A stretch of 64,000 nucleotides of DNA from an uncultured Prevotellaceae bacterium. Its GTDB lineage: Bacteria; Bacteroidota; Bacteroidia; Bacteroidales; Bacteroidaceae. The DNA is taken from positions 1 through 64,000 of the forward strand of contig CACZDV010000013.1 in NCBI GenBank assembly GCA_902780025.1, given 5' to 3'. The notes beneath the pieces are model-generated. The model was not told the origin of the DNA, did no database searches, and worked only from the letters and a program-made list of their open reading frames with translations. Positions 25,512 through 33,540 of this stretch are shown here, piece by piece; position 1 is the first letter of the stretch, and every line of letters starts with the position of its first letter. Both the position numbers and the translations under genes were made by a program.

Positions 25512-25534
25512 TTTTACTTTTTTACTTTTTTACT
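25512..25534. repeat. T-rich TTTTTAC repeat between rplM and rpsI
   Basis: Three units of TTTTTAC-like sequence in the 33-bp intercistronic gap, matching the copy at 24144-24182. Confidence 0.55.
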
Positions 25535-25542
25535 GTTCACCA

Positions 25543-26004
25543 TTACTTGTACTGGTTAATATCAATTGTCTTGGGCTTCTGGGCCTCATGGGGATGCTCG
25601 GTACCCTCATAGATGTAGAGGTTGTTCATCAGTGAACGGCCGAGAGGACCCTTCGGCAGCATACCCTTCACGGCATGACGCAGAATCTTGTCGATACCGT
25701 CCTTGCGCTGGCGAAGCTGGGCAGGCGTGTTGAAACGCTGACCACCAGGATAACCAGTGTAGCGGGTGTAGACCTTGTCAGTCTCCTTCTTACCAGTGAA
25801 TACCACCTTATCGGCGTTGATAAGGATAACGTTGTCACCGCAGTCAACGTGCGGGGTGAAAGTAGGCTTGTACTTTCCACGAATCAGCTTAGCTACCTTT
25901 GAGCAGAGGCGGCCGACCACCTGGTCAGTGGCATCGATAACCACCCACTCCTTCTTTGCTGTTTCCTTGTTGACGGAAATAGTCTTGTAACTTAAAGTGT
26001 TCAT
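25543..26004 (-). CDS. rplM: 50S ribosomal protein L13
   Basis: 153 residues. YKTISVNKETAKKEWVVIDATDQVVGRLCSKVAKLIRGK is the L13 N-terminus, DNVILINADKVVFTGKK the central strand, and RHAVKGMLPKGPLGRSLMNNLYIYEGTEHPHEAQKP the conserved C-terminal half. First gene of the rplM-rpsI-rpsB-tsf operon, preceded by a structured leader of about 230 bases. Confidence 0.97.
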   Translation of the reverse strand: MNTLSYKTISVNKETAKKEWVVIDATDQVVGRLCSKVAKLIRGKYKPTFTPHVDCGDNVILINADKVVFTGKKETDKVYTRYTGYPGGQRFNTPAQLRQRKDGIDKILRHAVKGMLPKGPLGRSLMNNLYIYEGTEHPHEAQKPKTIDINQYK

Positions 26005-26232
26005 TTCTCTTTACTTGGTTTACTAAAAAACAGTTATACATTATTTATTTACGCACACATAGTCCTACATCCGGGGTTAGCCGCCCGGCTGCAAGTCTAA
26101 CGTATGCCCCGAGGGGGATTCAATCCCCTGACGGGTTTCTTGAAACACTGATTCACGAACCGCTTCGTCCGGCCAAAGACGCCGCTATTCACACAGCATT
26201 CCGCGGGGATTCTAAGCCTCTCCCCAATAATC
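26005..26232 (-). ncRNA. Putative structured 5' leader of the rplM operon
   Basis: Between the predicted start site (about 26232) and the rplM ATG lie about 228 bases with several local hairpins and no convincing reading frame. Visible stems: GGGGAT/ATCCCC (6 bp, 3-base loop), nested in a CCCG/CGGG stem, around 26104-26134; AGCC/GGCT around 26080-26091; a competing CCGGG/CCCGG pairing that would exclude it; and a GGGG/CCCC stem near the 5' end. The length and the alternative pairings suggest r-protein feedback control, but I do not recognise a named leader family. Confidence 0.5.
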
Positions 26233-26238
26233 GGACTG

Positions 26239-26246
26239 CAAAGGTA
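26239..26246 (-). promoter_or_regulatory. -7 promoter element of the rplM operon
   Basis: TACCTTTG on the minus strand. No clear TTTG occurs at the expected -33 position, which is common at ribosomal promoters of this phylum. Confidence 0.55.
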
Positions 26247-26343
26247 CTGCTTTTTCTCCTTATAAATGGCATCAGGCACCCCGCAAGTCCTAATATTTAT
26301 GATTATTTAACTATTTGCCGCGCTGGCAGGATTGGGATTGTGG

Positions 26344-26438
26344 TCATCATGGTATGACCATTCCCCCCTCTCTTTTATACCCACCCCTCTATAAAGAGGG
26401 TGGGTTATAGAAAGAGGGGGAATAATACCATGTGATGA
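26344..26438. repeat. 95-bp imperfect palindrome
   Basis: Arms of about 45 bp: TCATCATGGTAT..ATTCCCCC on the left, GGGGGAAT..ATACCATGTGATGA on the right. The inner part is CCCACCC..CTCT/AGAG..GGTGGG. Nearly the whole element can pair with itself. It lies after the GT2 stop and before the rplM promoter, so it may terminate the glycan operon, but it is much larger than a normal terminator. Confidence 0.75.
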
Positions 26439-26471
26439 CAGTCAAAGTCATCCTGTCGCCCGAAACGCCAT

Positions 26472-26532
26472 GAATGGCGGCTCCAAACGAACCGAATAGT
26501 GCCACTATTCCCACCGTTTGGAGCCTCCATTC
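26472..26532. repeat. 61-bp nested palindrome
   Basis: Outer arms GAATGGCGGCTCCAAACG and CGTTTGGAGCCTCCATTC pair over 18 positions with 2 mismatches. Inside them is a second perfect 8-bp pair, GAATAGTG/CACTATTC. It lies immediately next to the 95-bp palindrome. No coding signal is seen. Confidence 0.75.
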
Positions 26533-26553
26533 GCGCGTGGGTATTGTTAAAAT

Positions 26554-27477
26554 TTAAAGCATAATTCGTTTTTTCCGCAACCACCATTTATAGCAATGAA
26601 TCAGATAATAGGCAAGCCGTGGATGCAAAGAATAGACGAGCCGATCAGCTAATGGTATATGTTTGTCAAGTTTCCCCTCAAGTTGATAATAATATTCGTC
26701 ATACACCCAGAATTGCTTCAAATCAATAAACTTCTCATAAGTCTTTATCTGTCGCAACCTAAAGAAAGACTCCATTTCTTGCCAAACTGGCTGCAAGGCG
26801 GCCTTCAACAATTCGTCATACTTTCTTTCATACTGAAGATTCATTGGCGGATATGAAGTAATCCCCTCACTATATATATAGTTGTTTTGTCCGATACAAA
26901 ATACGGATTTCACTTTGGTTAAATAACGTATATGGAACAATATGTCTTCACCTATGAAAAAATACCGTGGAATATCAAGGCAGCCATCTAATATCATATC
27001 ACGACGAAGCAATATCGCCCAGATTGGAGGATAGTTATTATGCTGAGCTAGATAGTCTTTGATTACTTCTGATGGCTTGATAAGTCCTCTCCGCTGAGCA
27101 TCAAATAGAATTCCTCGCTGGTTCTGATATGGGGCAATCACTTCATCTGCATCGTTTGCTATCATAGCTTCGTATGAGTTCCGTAATGCATGAGGAAGCA
27201 ACCGGTCATCACTATCACAAAACATGACAAATCGTCCTTTTGCTTCTTCTACACCACGACGTCGGGCAGCAGTCACACCTCCATTCTCCGTATGAATCAC
27301 CCGAAGACGAGAATCGCTGTTAGCCATCTCATCGCAGATGCGTCCAGAGTCATCAGTTGACCCGTCATCGACAGTAATTACCTCATAATCTTTAAAATCC
27401 TGAGATAAAGCATTCTCAAGACATTGTTTGATATATTGTTCCTTATTATATACAGGGATGATGACTGATATTTCCAT
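26554..27477 (-). CDS. Family 2 glycosyltransferase
   Basis: 307 residues. The GT-A fold is clear: MEISVIIPVYNKEQYIKQCLENALSQDFKDYEVITVDDGSTDDS, then RRRGVEEAKGRFVMFCDSDDRLLP with the DxD-type metal motif. No membrane segment at the C-terminus; the basic tail WWLRKKRIML could sit at the membrane surface. It transfers a sugar from a nucleotide donor during surface-glycan assembly; donor and acceptor are unknown. Second gene after the acetyltransferase (7-bp gap). The AT-rich codon use differs from the neighbouring ribosomal genes. Confidence 0.92.
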   Translation of the reverse strand: MEISVIIPVYNKEQYIKQCLENALSQDFKDYEVITVDDGSTDDSGRICDEMANSDSRLRVIHTENGGVTAARRRGVEEAKGRFVMFCDSDDRLLPHALRNSYEAMIANDADEVIAPYQNQRGILFDAQRRGLIKPSEVIKDYLAQHNNYPPIWAILLRRDMILDGCLDIPRYFFIGEDILFHIRYLTKVKSVFCIGQNNYIYSEGITSYPPMNLQYERKYDELLKAALQPVWQEMESFFRLRQIKTYEKFIDLKQFWVYDEYYYQLEGKLDKHIPLADRLVYSLHPRLAYYLIHCYKWWLRKKRIML

Positions 27478-27484
27478 ATTGTCC

Positions 27485-28033
27485 TTATTTTAGAATAATT
27501 CTTGCAGAAGTGCCAACAACTGTAGCTCCATCTGGAACATCTTGAAACACCACCGCTCCTGCGCCTATCGTTACATGATTACCAATGCGTATGCCACCAA
27601 AAACCGTAGCTCCTGTATAGATTTTTACGTCATCACCAATAGTTGGGCGGCCGCCTTTTCCATTCCCTAATGTTACCAATTGTAGACAATAAAAATTTTT
27701 ACCTATTGATTCGGCATTCAGGTAAGTTGCATAACTATGTTCTAAATGTGCACCTTCACCAATTGAAGGGCACCATATATTACATGTCCGCTCTGGGGGC
27801 AATAGCCATTTTATAGGAGCCGCCCAATAGTCACCGATTCTATAATAAAAAAGGTTACGGAATGTGCGTTCCCGAGTACAGACTTTTATAAAATTAATTA
27901 TGGTAGATTGTTTGTCTTGAACCTGTTCCAGATCTGCTTTTAGACGAGAACGGAATATTAAGAATAGCGCAATATGAGGTAGCATCCTCAAAGAGGACAT
28001 CGATAGGAGTGCATACTGAGTAATTGGGTTCAT
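27485..28033 (-). CDS. Left-handed beta-helix O-acetyltransferase (serine acetyltransferase-like)
   Basis: 182 residues from ATG 28033. The hexapeptide-repeat helix occupies about residues 75-175: IGEGAHLEHSYATYLNAESIGKN, TIGDDVKIYTGATVFGGIRIGNHVTIGAGAVVFQDVPDGATVVGTSARII. This C-terminal pattern is that of CysE-like and capsule acetyltransferases. The N-terminal 70 residues are partly hydrophobic and lack the CysE helical domain, so it more likely acetylates a glycan or sugar precursor than serine. A TACTTTTG promoter element lies upstream (about 28082). Confidence 0.85.
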   Translation of the reverse strand: MNPITQYALLSMSSLRMLPHIALFLIFRSRLKADLEQVQDKQSTIINFIKVCTRERTFRNLFYYRIGDYWAAPIKWLLPPERTCNIWCPSIGEGAHLEHSYATYLNAESIGKNFYCLQLVTLGNGKGGRPTIGDDVKIYTGATVFGGIRIGNHVTIGAGAVVFQDVPDGATVVGTSARIILK

Positions 28034-28177
28034 TTCTTTCTCTTTCTTTTTAGTTACGAATTGTCCATTCTCTGGTGCAAAAGTAACATTAATAATCGGA
28101 AATACCAAATAATATTCGTGTTTTTACAGCTATTATAAGATAGTGTTGTGAGGCAGCCCCGTTTAGAGTGTTCTTTC

Positions 28178-29098
28178 CTACTCCTTGTGTCGTTGTTCAT
28201 CAATCATGTCCATCAGCCGATCGCTGACACCTGTCACACATTTCCTGCAAAACATCTTTCCGCTTGTTAGTATTCTTTCGTAATCTTCTTCTGTCAATTC
28301 CTTTATCTTACTGCCATATTCTATGTAAGTCAACGGCGTTTGTTCCTCCAGTTTGTTTACGCAATCCTTAACCAACATACACGATTCGGCAAAGTGGGAA
28401 TTGAACGCAACGGTATGTGCAAACGTCTCACTTGGTGCAAAACCAGTACTAAAGTAGCGTCGTAACTGAGGACTGTGGTCGTAGGTGTCAAGCAGATAAA
28501 TAGCAAGAGCTTCGGTTATTGCAAAGTAATCGGAACCTTTGTATAAACGGTATTCTCTGCCGTCGGCCATAAAAACCAACGGTTTCTTTAGAAATGGCTG
28601 AGCTAATATTCTCAATAGGACGCGAAACTTACTTTTAATTGTCCCGTAACGCCAAGGTTTATTATTCAAGAAACGATTGCGTGTATATTCATAGGTCTCA
28701 CTATCAGGAAGGTCGGCCATACATATCGCCTGTAGGAAGTTACGACCCTTGTTCTCATTCATGAAACTAATGATGTGCTGATTGCTCCAAACAGGATAGT
28801 CCTGTCCGCTTAACATAAACAAATAATCGTAACGTACGCCACTACTTATAGCAGCGCGAATCATTTCCATTTGAAAAAACACTTGCGTAAAACTGCCCCA
28901 CATGACCCTAATACGCTTTTCAATAAAAAGGATTTTTCCTTGACGTCTCTCACATTTTTCCAATTGTTCTTTAAACGGTACAATATCGTAACTGGCATCA
29001 ATGTGGATATAACAATCACTGTCAGAAGGCAGACTGTTGACAAACCTCAACAAGTGTTGAGCATCCGTATATGCAGAAATCAAAAATGCAATTCTCAT
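28178..29098 (-). CDS. Core-2/I-branching-type glycosyltransferase (GT14)
   Basis: 306 residues starting MRIAFLISAYTDAQHLLRFVNSL. Family features: CYIHIDASYD, a stretch leading to VMWGSFTQVFFQMEMIRAAI, YDYLFMLSGQDYPVWSNQHI (SGQDYP is highly characteristic), and KGSDYFAITEALAIYLLD before a C-terminal FAPSETFAHTV. Bacterial members add N-acetylglucosamine or xylose to surface glycans. A TATATTTG promoter element is at 29125-29118, back to back with the acyltransferase promoter. Confidence 0.9.
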   Translation of the reverse strand: MRIAFLISAYTDAQHLLRFVNSLPSDSDCYIHIDASYDIVPFKEQLEKCERRQGKILFIEKRIRVMWGSFTQVFFQMEMIRAAISSGVRYDYLFMLSGQDYPVWSNQHIISFMNENKGRNFLQAICMADLPDSETYEYTRNRFLNNKPWRYGTIKSKFRVLLRILAQPFLKKPLVFMADGREYRLYKGSDYFAITEALAIYLLDTYDHSPQLRRYFSTGFAPSETFAHTVAFNSHFAESCMLVKDCVNKLEEQTPLTYIEYGSKIKELTEEDYERILTSGKMFCRKCVTGVSDRLMDMIDEQRHKE

Positions 29099-29135
29099 CT
29101 TTTTTCCTTATAGGATGCAAATATACCACATTTTT

Positions 29136-29166
29136 TTTGATTTCCAAAAGTTTTTTTATACTTTTG
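29136..29166 (+). promoter_or_regulatory. Promoter of the acyltransferase gene
   Basis: TTTG at 29136-29139 and TACTTTTG at 29159-29166, spacing 19 bp, matching the Bacteroidota consensus. It overlaps the divergent GT14 promoter region. Confidence 0.7.
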
Positions 29167-29194
29167 CAAAAAAAATATCCTTTTTATCATCGCA

Positions 29195-30286
29195 ATGGAA
29201 AGTATGCCCCAGAAGAAACCCCGTTTAGAATGGCTTGACGCCCTCAGAGGATTTACCATGATTCTCGTTGTTGCTTATCATGTAGCCATCATGGGGTTTG
29301 GCGAGTCTTGGAGACACTCTTCGTCCATCCCGTTTCTGATGCTATTCCGTATGCCGCTGTTTTTCTTCGTCAGTGGTTTTTTGGCTTATAAGGCTTCGCA
29401 GGTATGGACTGCCGGTAACCTTGGAACACTTGTCTTGAAGAAATTTCGTGTACAGGTAGTACCAACAGTCTTTTTCTTTCTGTTGGCTACTGCTATTTTT
29501 CACAAGAAGTTCCTGACGGGAATGATGGACAATCTGGCTTCTGACATGAAAGGTGGTTACTGGTTCACGATAGTACTGCTATACATGTTTCTTATCTACT
29601 ATCCATTTGCTTATTTGGAAAGCAAGCTGAAGGTCAAGTCGTGGATTCCTATTACCTTGCTTTTTGTTTTGTCGATGGCAGTCTATGAGACCAACTATCT
29701 GCCTAAAGTGTTTGAGTGGGCTCAAGGGTCGAGGTTGCGCAAAACAGTCATAACCGATTTCCTCAATTATTCCAGTGTCAACCAGTTGTTGCTCTACTTC
29801 CCTTTCTTCCTCTATGGCAACATCGTTCATCGCTACTGGGACAAGGCGCAGCGGGTGATGGACAGCAAGTGGTTCTTCCCCATTGTTGTCATCGTGGTAA
29901 TCTTGGCGACTCTCGATGCACTAAAGTGGCACACGCTACGCATGACATGGGCAATTATCCCCTTAACTGTTTCAAAATTCGGACTACTCACCATCGTCTT
30001 CATGTATTTCCGACATTACAAGGAGTATTTCACCAAACTATCACCTATTGGTTCCTCTCTGCAATATATTGGCCGTCGTACGCTGGACATCTATCTCATA
30101 CACTTCCTCTTCCTGCCCAACCTGCCTGGCGTAGGGACATTCTTCAATACGCATGCCCACAATTTCGCCATTGACACGTCTCTTTCTGTCATTGTCGGTA
30201 TGCTTATCATTGGATTCTGTATCATCACCTCCAACATCCTCCGCATCAGTCCCTTCTTCAAGAAGTGGCTGTTCGGACGGACGTAG
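29195..30286 (+). CDS. Acyltransferase 3 family membrane protein
   Basis: 363 residues with about ten transmembrane segments. RLEWLDALRGFTMILVVAYHVAIMGFG holds the family marks (LDxxRG, catalytic-type His in YHVA), followed by LMLFRMPLFFFVSGFLAYK (the R-x10-H-like membrane motif). Such enzymes O-acylate sugars of capsules, O-antigen or peptidoglycan. It is transcribed away from the GT14 gene and ends at a bidirectional terminator. Confidence 0.9.
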   Translation: MESMPQKKPRLEWLDALRGFTMILVVAYHVAIMGFGESWRHSSSIPFLMLFRMPLFFFVSGFLAYKASQVWTAGNLGTLVLKKFRVQVVPTVFFFLLATAIFHKKFLTGMMDNLASDMKGGYWFTIVLLYMFLIYYPFAYLESKLKVKSWIPITLLFVLSMAVYETNYLPKVFEWAQGSRLRKTVITDFLNYSSVNQLLLYFPFFLYGNIVHRYWDKAQRVMDSKWFFPIVVIVVILATLDALKWHTLRMTWAIIPLTVSKFGLLTIVFMYFRHYKEYFTKLSPIGSSLQYIGRRTLDIYLIHFLFLPNLPGVGTFFNTHAHNFAIDTSLSVIVGMLIIGFCIITSNILRISPFFKKWLFGRT

Positions 30287-30291
30287 AAGGC

Positions 30292-30318
30292 TGTCAGAAT
30301 TGTCAGAATTGTCAGAAA
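30292..30318. repeat. TGTCAGAAT x3 tandem repeat
   Basis: The nonamer TGTCAGAA(T/A) is repeated three times. The same motif is repeated twice at 34421-34438 and, inverted, at 34279-34295. The copies therefore lie on both sides of the VirE_N cassette (30371-34215). Confidence 0.7.
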
Positions 30319-30331
30319 GAGATAGAAAAAG

Positions 30332-30367
30332 AAAAGCATCCCAAGGGGGAATTCCTGGGATGCTTTT
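30332..30367. terminator. Bidirectional terminator between acyltransferase and VirE_N gene
   Basis: A perfect 12-bp stem AAAAGCATCCCA/TGGGATGCTTTT with a 12-base loop. The A-run on the left and T-run on the right act as U-tracts in either direction. It sits between two convergent genes. Confidence 0.85.
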
Positions 30368-30370
30368 GGT

Positions 30371-32764
30371 TCACGCGGCATGCTTCTTGTAGTACTCCTC
30401 GGTCTTGTAGAAAATCTTCTGATGGGGGTCTTCGGCTATCCAGCCACGCTTCTTCCATTGCGAGCGGAGGTTGCTGGCGGCTTTTGAGAAATCGCCCGAG
30501 GTGGAACATTGCGACCTGTATTGCACCTCAAACTCCTGCTTGGTGAACGAGTCGCCCAACTGCTCCAGAAGACAGGCTACGCCGGGCTTCATGATACGAT
30601 TGTCCTGTGCCAACTTGCTGGCGGCCTCCTCGCCGAGCAGACACATCTTTACCCAGAGGTTGTAGTCAAAGGTCCACGTAACGAACTCCTCAATCTCCTT
30701 GCTCCACTTCATGCCGTTCATGATGTAAAGCAGGATGGCCTTGCGGAAGGCGATGTCGGCAGCACGATAGGACATCTTCTCGTAGGTCTCATTGCCCATC
30801 ATCAGCGAACGTTCCTCGGCACGGTCGAGCAGCCATTCGATGTGGCGCTTGGCCTGCTTGCAGACGACAAGCCCCTTGGCCGACTCCAGACGCGCCAGAA
30901 AGACGGTCAGGTTCTTATCGAATGCCTCGTCGTAGTCCTTGAATCTGGGGCGGTGTTCCAAGTCTTCCTTCACGATGGTCGACAGGTCGATGCGCGAAAA
31001 GGTGCCGTTGTCGATGTTCGAACCGAGAAACATCTTGCCCGTGTTGGGTGTCGTGCAGAATACCACATTCCAGCGCAGCGTGGTGCGAGCCTTGACCGAT
31101 TGCGTACCCACGCGTTCCTGTCCGTACTTATCGGTATCGAAGTCGCGGCGGATAATCTCAGTCACCTCGCTGACAGCCCCTCCTGCCACCTTCTTCAGCT
31201 GCTCCAGCTCGTCCATCATGGTGAAGAGGGCCTTGTTGCCACAGCGCTCTGCATCGTCAAGACGCTGGGTGAAAGCTGCGTTGGTCATGTCTGCGTCTAC
31301 CACCTGCACGCAGATGTCATGGGGGCGCTCGGGCTTGTCCTTGTTGGCACCCCTGGCATTGGTCTCCTCAGCCCACTCACGCTCTTTCTGACGTGCTATC
31401 TTGTCGCGCTCTTCAATAGGACGCAGGATGTGGGAGATAGGTTCCTTAATGCTCGACTTGCCGATGCTCATCGGAGCCACGAGGCCGCAGATGTGGGTCA
31501 GCTCGCGCGTTGTTCCGTCCCAGAACTGTGCCTTCACGCCGCCAGTATAGGTGGCAAAGGCAGCCATCGAGGTGTTCATGATGGCAGGCCAATAGCCGCG
31601 AGGTGCCTTTGAGGTGATGAGTCGCATGGGAGCAGGCAGTCGCTTGGGCATCTGGGGCTGACGCATCAGCGAGTCCTCGTCCTGACCGTTCTCAATGCTC
31701 ACGCGCTTGCGGGCCAACAGGATGGCAGTCTTCAGCTTCTCCGGCATGGTCTGGGTCTGGTTGCGACGACAGGCGCTGTCGATGGTGGCGTTCACACGTT
31801 CCTGTGCCTCGCCATAGTTGGGCATCACACGCTTGATCCACTGTGCATCCTCATTGCAGACGTGTCGCAGATGGCAGGCCATGCTGAAGATGAACGAGTT
31901 GCGGTTGCCATGCTCAGGAATGCCCCCCATCTGGTCGGCCAGTTCCTCGACGATGTACGCATAGGGAATGCCCATGTAGTCGGCAGGGTAGTCGCTGGCG
32001 ACGGTCTGCGCTGCCGGCTGCTGTGTCGCGACAGCATCCTGGGCGGCCATTCCGCGCCCGTCGACGGTCTGCGCTGCCGGCTGCTGTGTCGCGACAGCAT
32101 CCTGGGCGGCCATTCCGCGCCCGTCGATGGTCAGTCCGCGGTCGGTGTAGGCCTTCTGACGCTTGGCTATCTCCTCGTCCGACAGATGGGCATACCATCC
32201 GTCGCTGGTGTAGAGCTGCGAGTCGGCGTCGGTGATGTAGATCATGCGCTCAGGCGTACAGCAGTCTTCGTCAAAGTCTACACCCAGCGCCTTTGTGTAG
32301 GCCTCCTGGGCCTCACGGATGGTCATCCCCAGAGGGAGACGGATGTCCAGGTGCAGCTTGCCCGATGCCGAGCGCTCCACATGCAGCAGCATGCCCTGCC
32401 ACTGGCCGCCCTCCTCACTATTAAGAAGGTACGCGCGTGAGAGCGCAGGTTCCACCTGACTCATGTCGTCAATGTCGACACAGGTCTGATACGTGAACTC
32501 GTCAGGGAGGATGGCGTTCTGCGCACGATGATCGTCGCTGAAGCGGAAGTAGTGAGGACAGCGGAAGGGCAGTCCGCTCTTCAGCCTGCGACGCTCGTCG
32601 TGGTTCTGCTCCTTGCGGATAGCGGCCACCAACTCTGCGAGTTCCTTACTCTTGGTCAGCTCGAAATAATCCTCGAGCGACGTCTCATAAACTTTGCCCT
32701 TTGACTTGGGAGCATTCAGGGACTTGTTCATTGCAATGCTCTTGCGGTAACTCTGTGATGTCAT
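30371..32764 (-). CDS. VirE_N / DUF3987-type primase-helicase-like protein
   Basis: 797 residues. About residues 40-210 match the BT4734/BF3469-type VirE N-terminal domain, a primase-like fold (GLPFRCPHYFRFSDDHRAQN, TYQTCVDIDDM, GKLHLDIRL). A linker holds an exact 21-residue duplication (DGRGMAAQDAVATQQPAAQTV twice). About 270-350 is a helical PriCT-like part, and about 380-790 a DUF3987-like ATPase: ICGLVAPMSIGKSSIKEP is a Walker A-like loop with Ala in place of the first Gly, and ALFTMMDELEQLKK is Walker B-like. Such genes are frequent beside Bacteroidales capsule loci and on mobile elements. They may serve element replication, but no activity has been shown. Own promoter TAACTTTG at 32814-32807. 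A second in-frame ATG is at 32731. Confidence 0.85.
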   Translation of the reverse strand: MTSQSYRKSIAMNKSLNAPKSKGKVYETSLEDYFELTKSKELAELVAAIRKEQNHDERRRLKSGLPFRCPHYFRFSDDHRAQNAILPDEFTYQTCVDIDDMSQVEPALSRAYLLNSEEGGQWQGMLLHVERSASGKLHLDIRLPLGMTIREAQEAYTKALGVDFDEDCCTPERMIYITDADSQLYTSDGWYAHLSDEEIAKRQKAYTDRGLTIDGRGMAAQDAVATQQPAAQTVDGRGMAAQDAVATQQPAAQTVASDYPADYMGIPYAYIVEELADQMGGIPEHGNRNSFIFSMACHLRHVCNEDAQWIKRVMPNYGEAQERVNATIDSACRRNQTQTMPEKLKTAILLARKRVSIENGQDEDSLMRQPQMPKRLPAPMRLITSKAPRGYWPAIMNTSMAAFATYTGGVKAQFWDGTTRELTHICGLVAPMSIGKSSIKEPISHILRPIEERDKIARQKEREWAEETNARGANKDKPERPHDICVQVVDADMTNAAFTQRLDDAERCGNKALFTMMDELEQLKKVAGGAVSEVTEIIRRDFDTDKYGQERVGTQSVKARTTLRWNVVFCTTPNTGKMFLGSNIDNGTFSRIDLSTIVKEDLEHRPRFKDYDEAFDKNLTVFLARLESAKGLVVCKQAKRHIEWLLDRAEERSLMMGNETYEKMSYRAADIAFRKAILLYIMNGMKWSKEIEEFVTWTFDYNLWVKMCLLGEEAASKLAQDNRIMKPGVACLLEQLGDSFTKQEFEVQYRSQCSTSGDFSKAASNLRSQWKKRGWIAEDPHQKIFYKTEEYYKKHAA
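32000..32125. repeat. 63-bp perfect tandem duplication
   Basis: Two identical 63-bp copies (32000-32062 and 32063-32125) inside the VirE_N gene encode the same 21 residues. No mismatch is visible between copies, so the duplication is recent or is being maintained by recombination. Confidence 0.92.
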
Positions 32765-32806
32765 ACATTACACGTTTTTGAGGGTTAAACATTAAAATTA
32801 TCACCA

Positions 32807-32814
32807 CAAAGTTA
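32807..32814 (-). promoter_or_regulatory. -7 promoter element of the VirE_N gene
   Basis: TAACTTTG on the minus strand, with a GTTG about 20 bp upstream in place of TTTG. It lies in the 188-bp gap 32765-32952, which otherwise shows no gene or strong hairpin. Confidence 0.5.
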
Positions 32815-32952
32815 CGCATATAAATCATGTAAAACAACGTATTCCCGCCTTTACCTCACAGTCGGAAAACAGTTGGGGGCAAAGTCGGAAAATGTCGGAA
32901 AACCCATGGGGATTGCCGGAAAAGAGTTGGAGCGTTGTTGGGCTTTTCGGGG

Positions 32953-33534
32953 TTAGTAATCCTGGGTGACCTTTCGTTTCAAGACAGGAACAAACTCCAT
33001 CGCAATCATGTTACAGACCGTGCGGTTCTCGGCCTCCACAGGATTCAGATAGCTCGTCTTCGTCCACAGCGGCCACCCCTCCTCCTTGTTCATAATGGTA
33101 TAGTCGCCATGATGGCGCACATTGTCCTTGCCCTTGCCGGGAATCATGCTGGTGATGACGCTGTCGAAGCGGTTGACGGTTATCTTGAAGATGATGCCCT
33201 CGTCATACATCACGCGCATCACGTGCGCCCACGTCCACCGTTCCGTGCCGCTCGATATCTTCACGTCCACCGCCCTGACAATCTCAATCAGCCGTGCTGC
33301 CACTTCAGGCTGGCGATAGTAGGGCATGAAGTCCTTGGGCATGTGCTCGGCATCAATGATCTGCCCGCCGCCCACTTCGTTCTGGAACCACTTTCCCAAC
33401 TGCGGATTCCCAATGCGGTCGGCCCACTTAGCCACCAGCTCCACGAATGGTTTGCGCCTTGCCACCGTGTTCATCGCCTTCGTATGAGCAGTAATGAAGT
33501 CAATGGGGATAGGCTTCTGTTCGTTCACCTCCAT
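32953..33534 (-). CDS. Hypothetical protein of the VirE_N cassette (a)
   Basis: 193 residues, not recognised. It looks soluble and mainly helical (KAMNTVARRKPFVELVAKWADRIG, RQPEVAARLIEIVRAVDVKI) with a strand-rich end. No signal peptide, membrane segment or catalytic motif is evident; WTWAHVMRVMYDEGIIFKIT suggests a compact domain. It begins 6 bp after the next gene upstream (33541-34215), so the two are co-transcribed. Its position beside the VirE_N gene suggests a shared role. Coding is supported by length, codon use and tight operon spacing. Confidence 0.7.
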   Translation of the reverse strand: MEVNEQKPIPIDFITAHTKAMNTVARRKPFVELVAKWADRIGNPQLGKWFQNEVGGGQIIDAEHMPKDFMPYYRQPEVAARLIEIVRAVDVKISSGTERWTWAHVMRVMYDEGIIFKITVNRFDSVITSMIPGKGKDNVRHHGDYTIMNKEEGWPLWTKTSYLNPVEAENRTVCNMIAMEFVPVLKRKVTQDY

Positions 33535-33540
33535 ATCGCC

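Noticed and set aside
26097..26279. 60-residue reading frame upstream of rplM (minus)
   Set aside because: It starts upstream of the -7 promoter box, runs through the hairpins of the leader, and its peptide has no recognisable pattern. Explained better as leader RNA.
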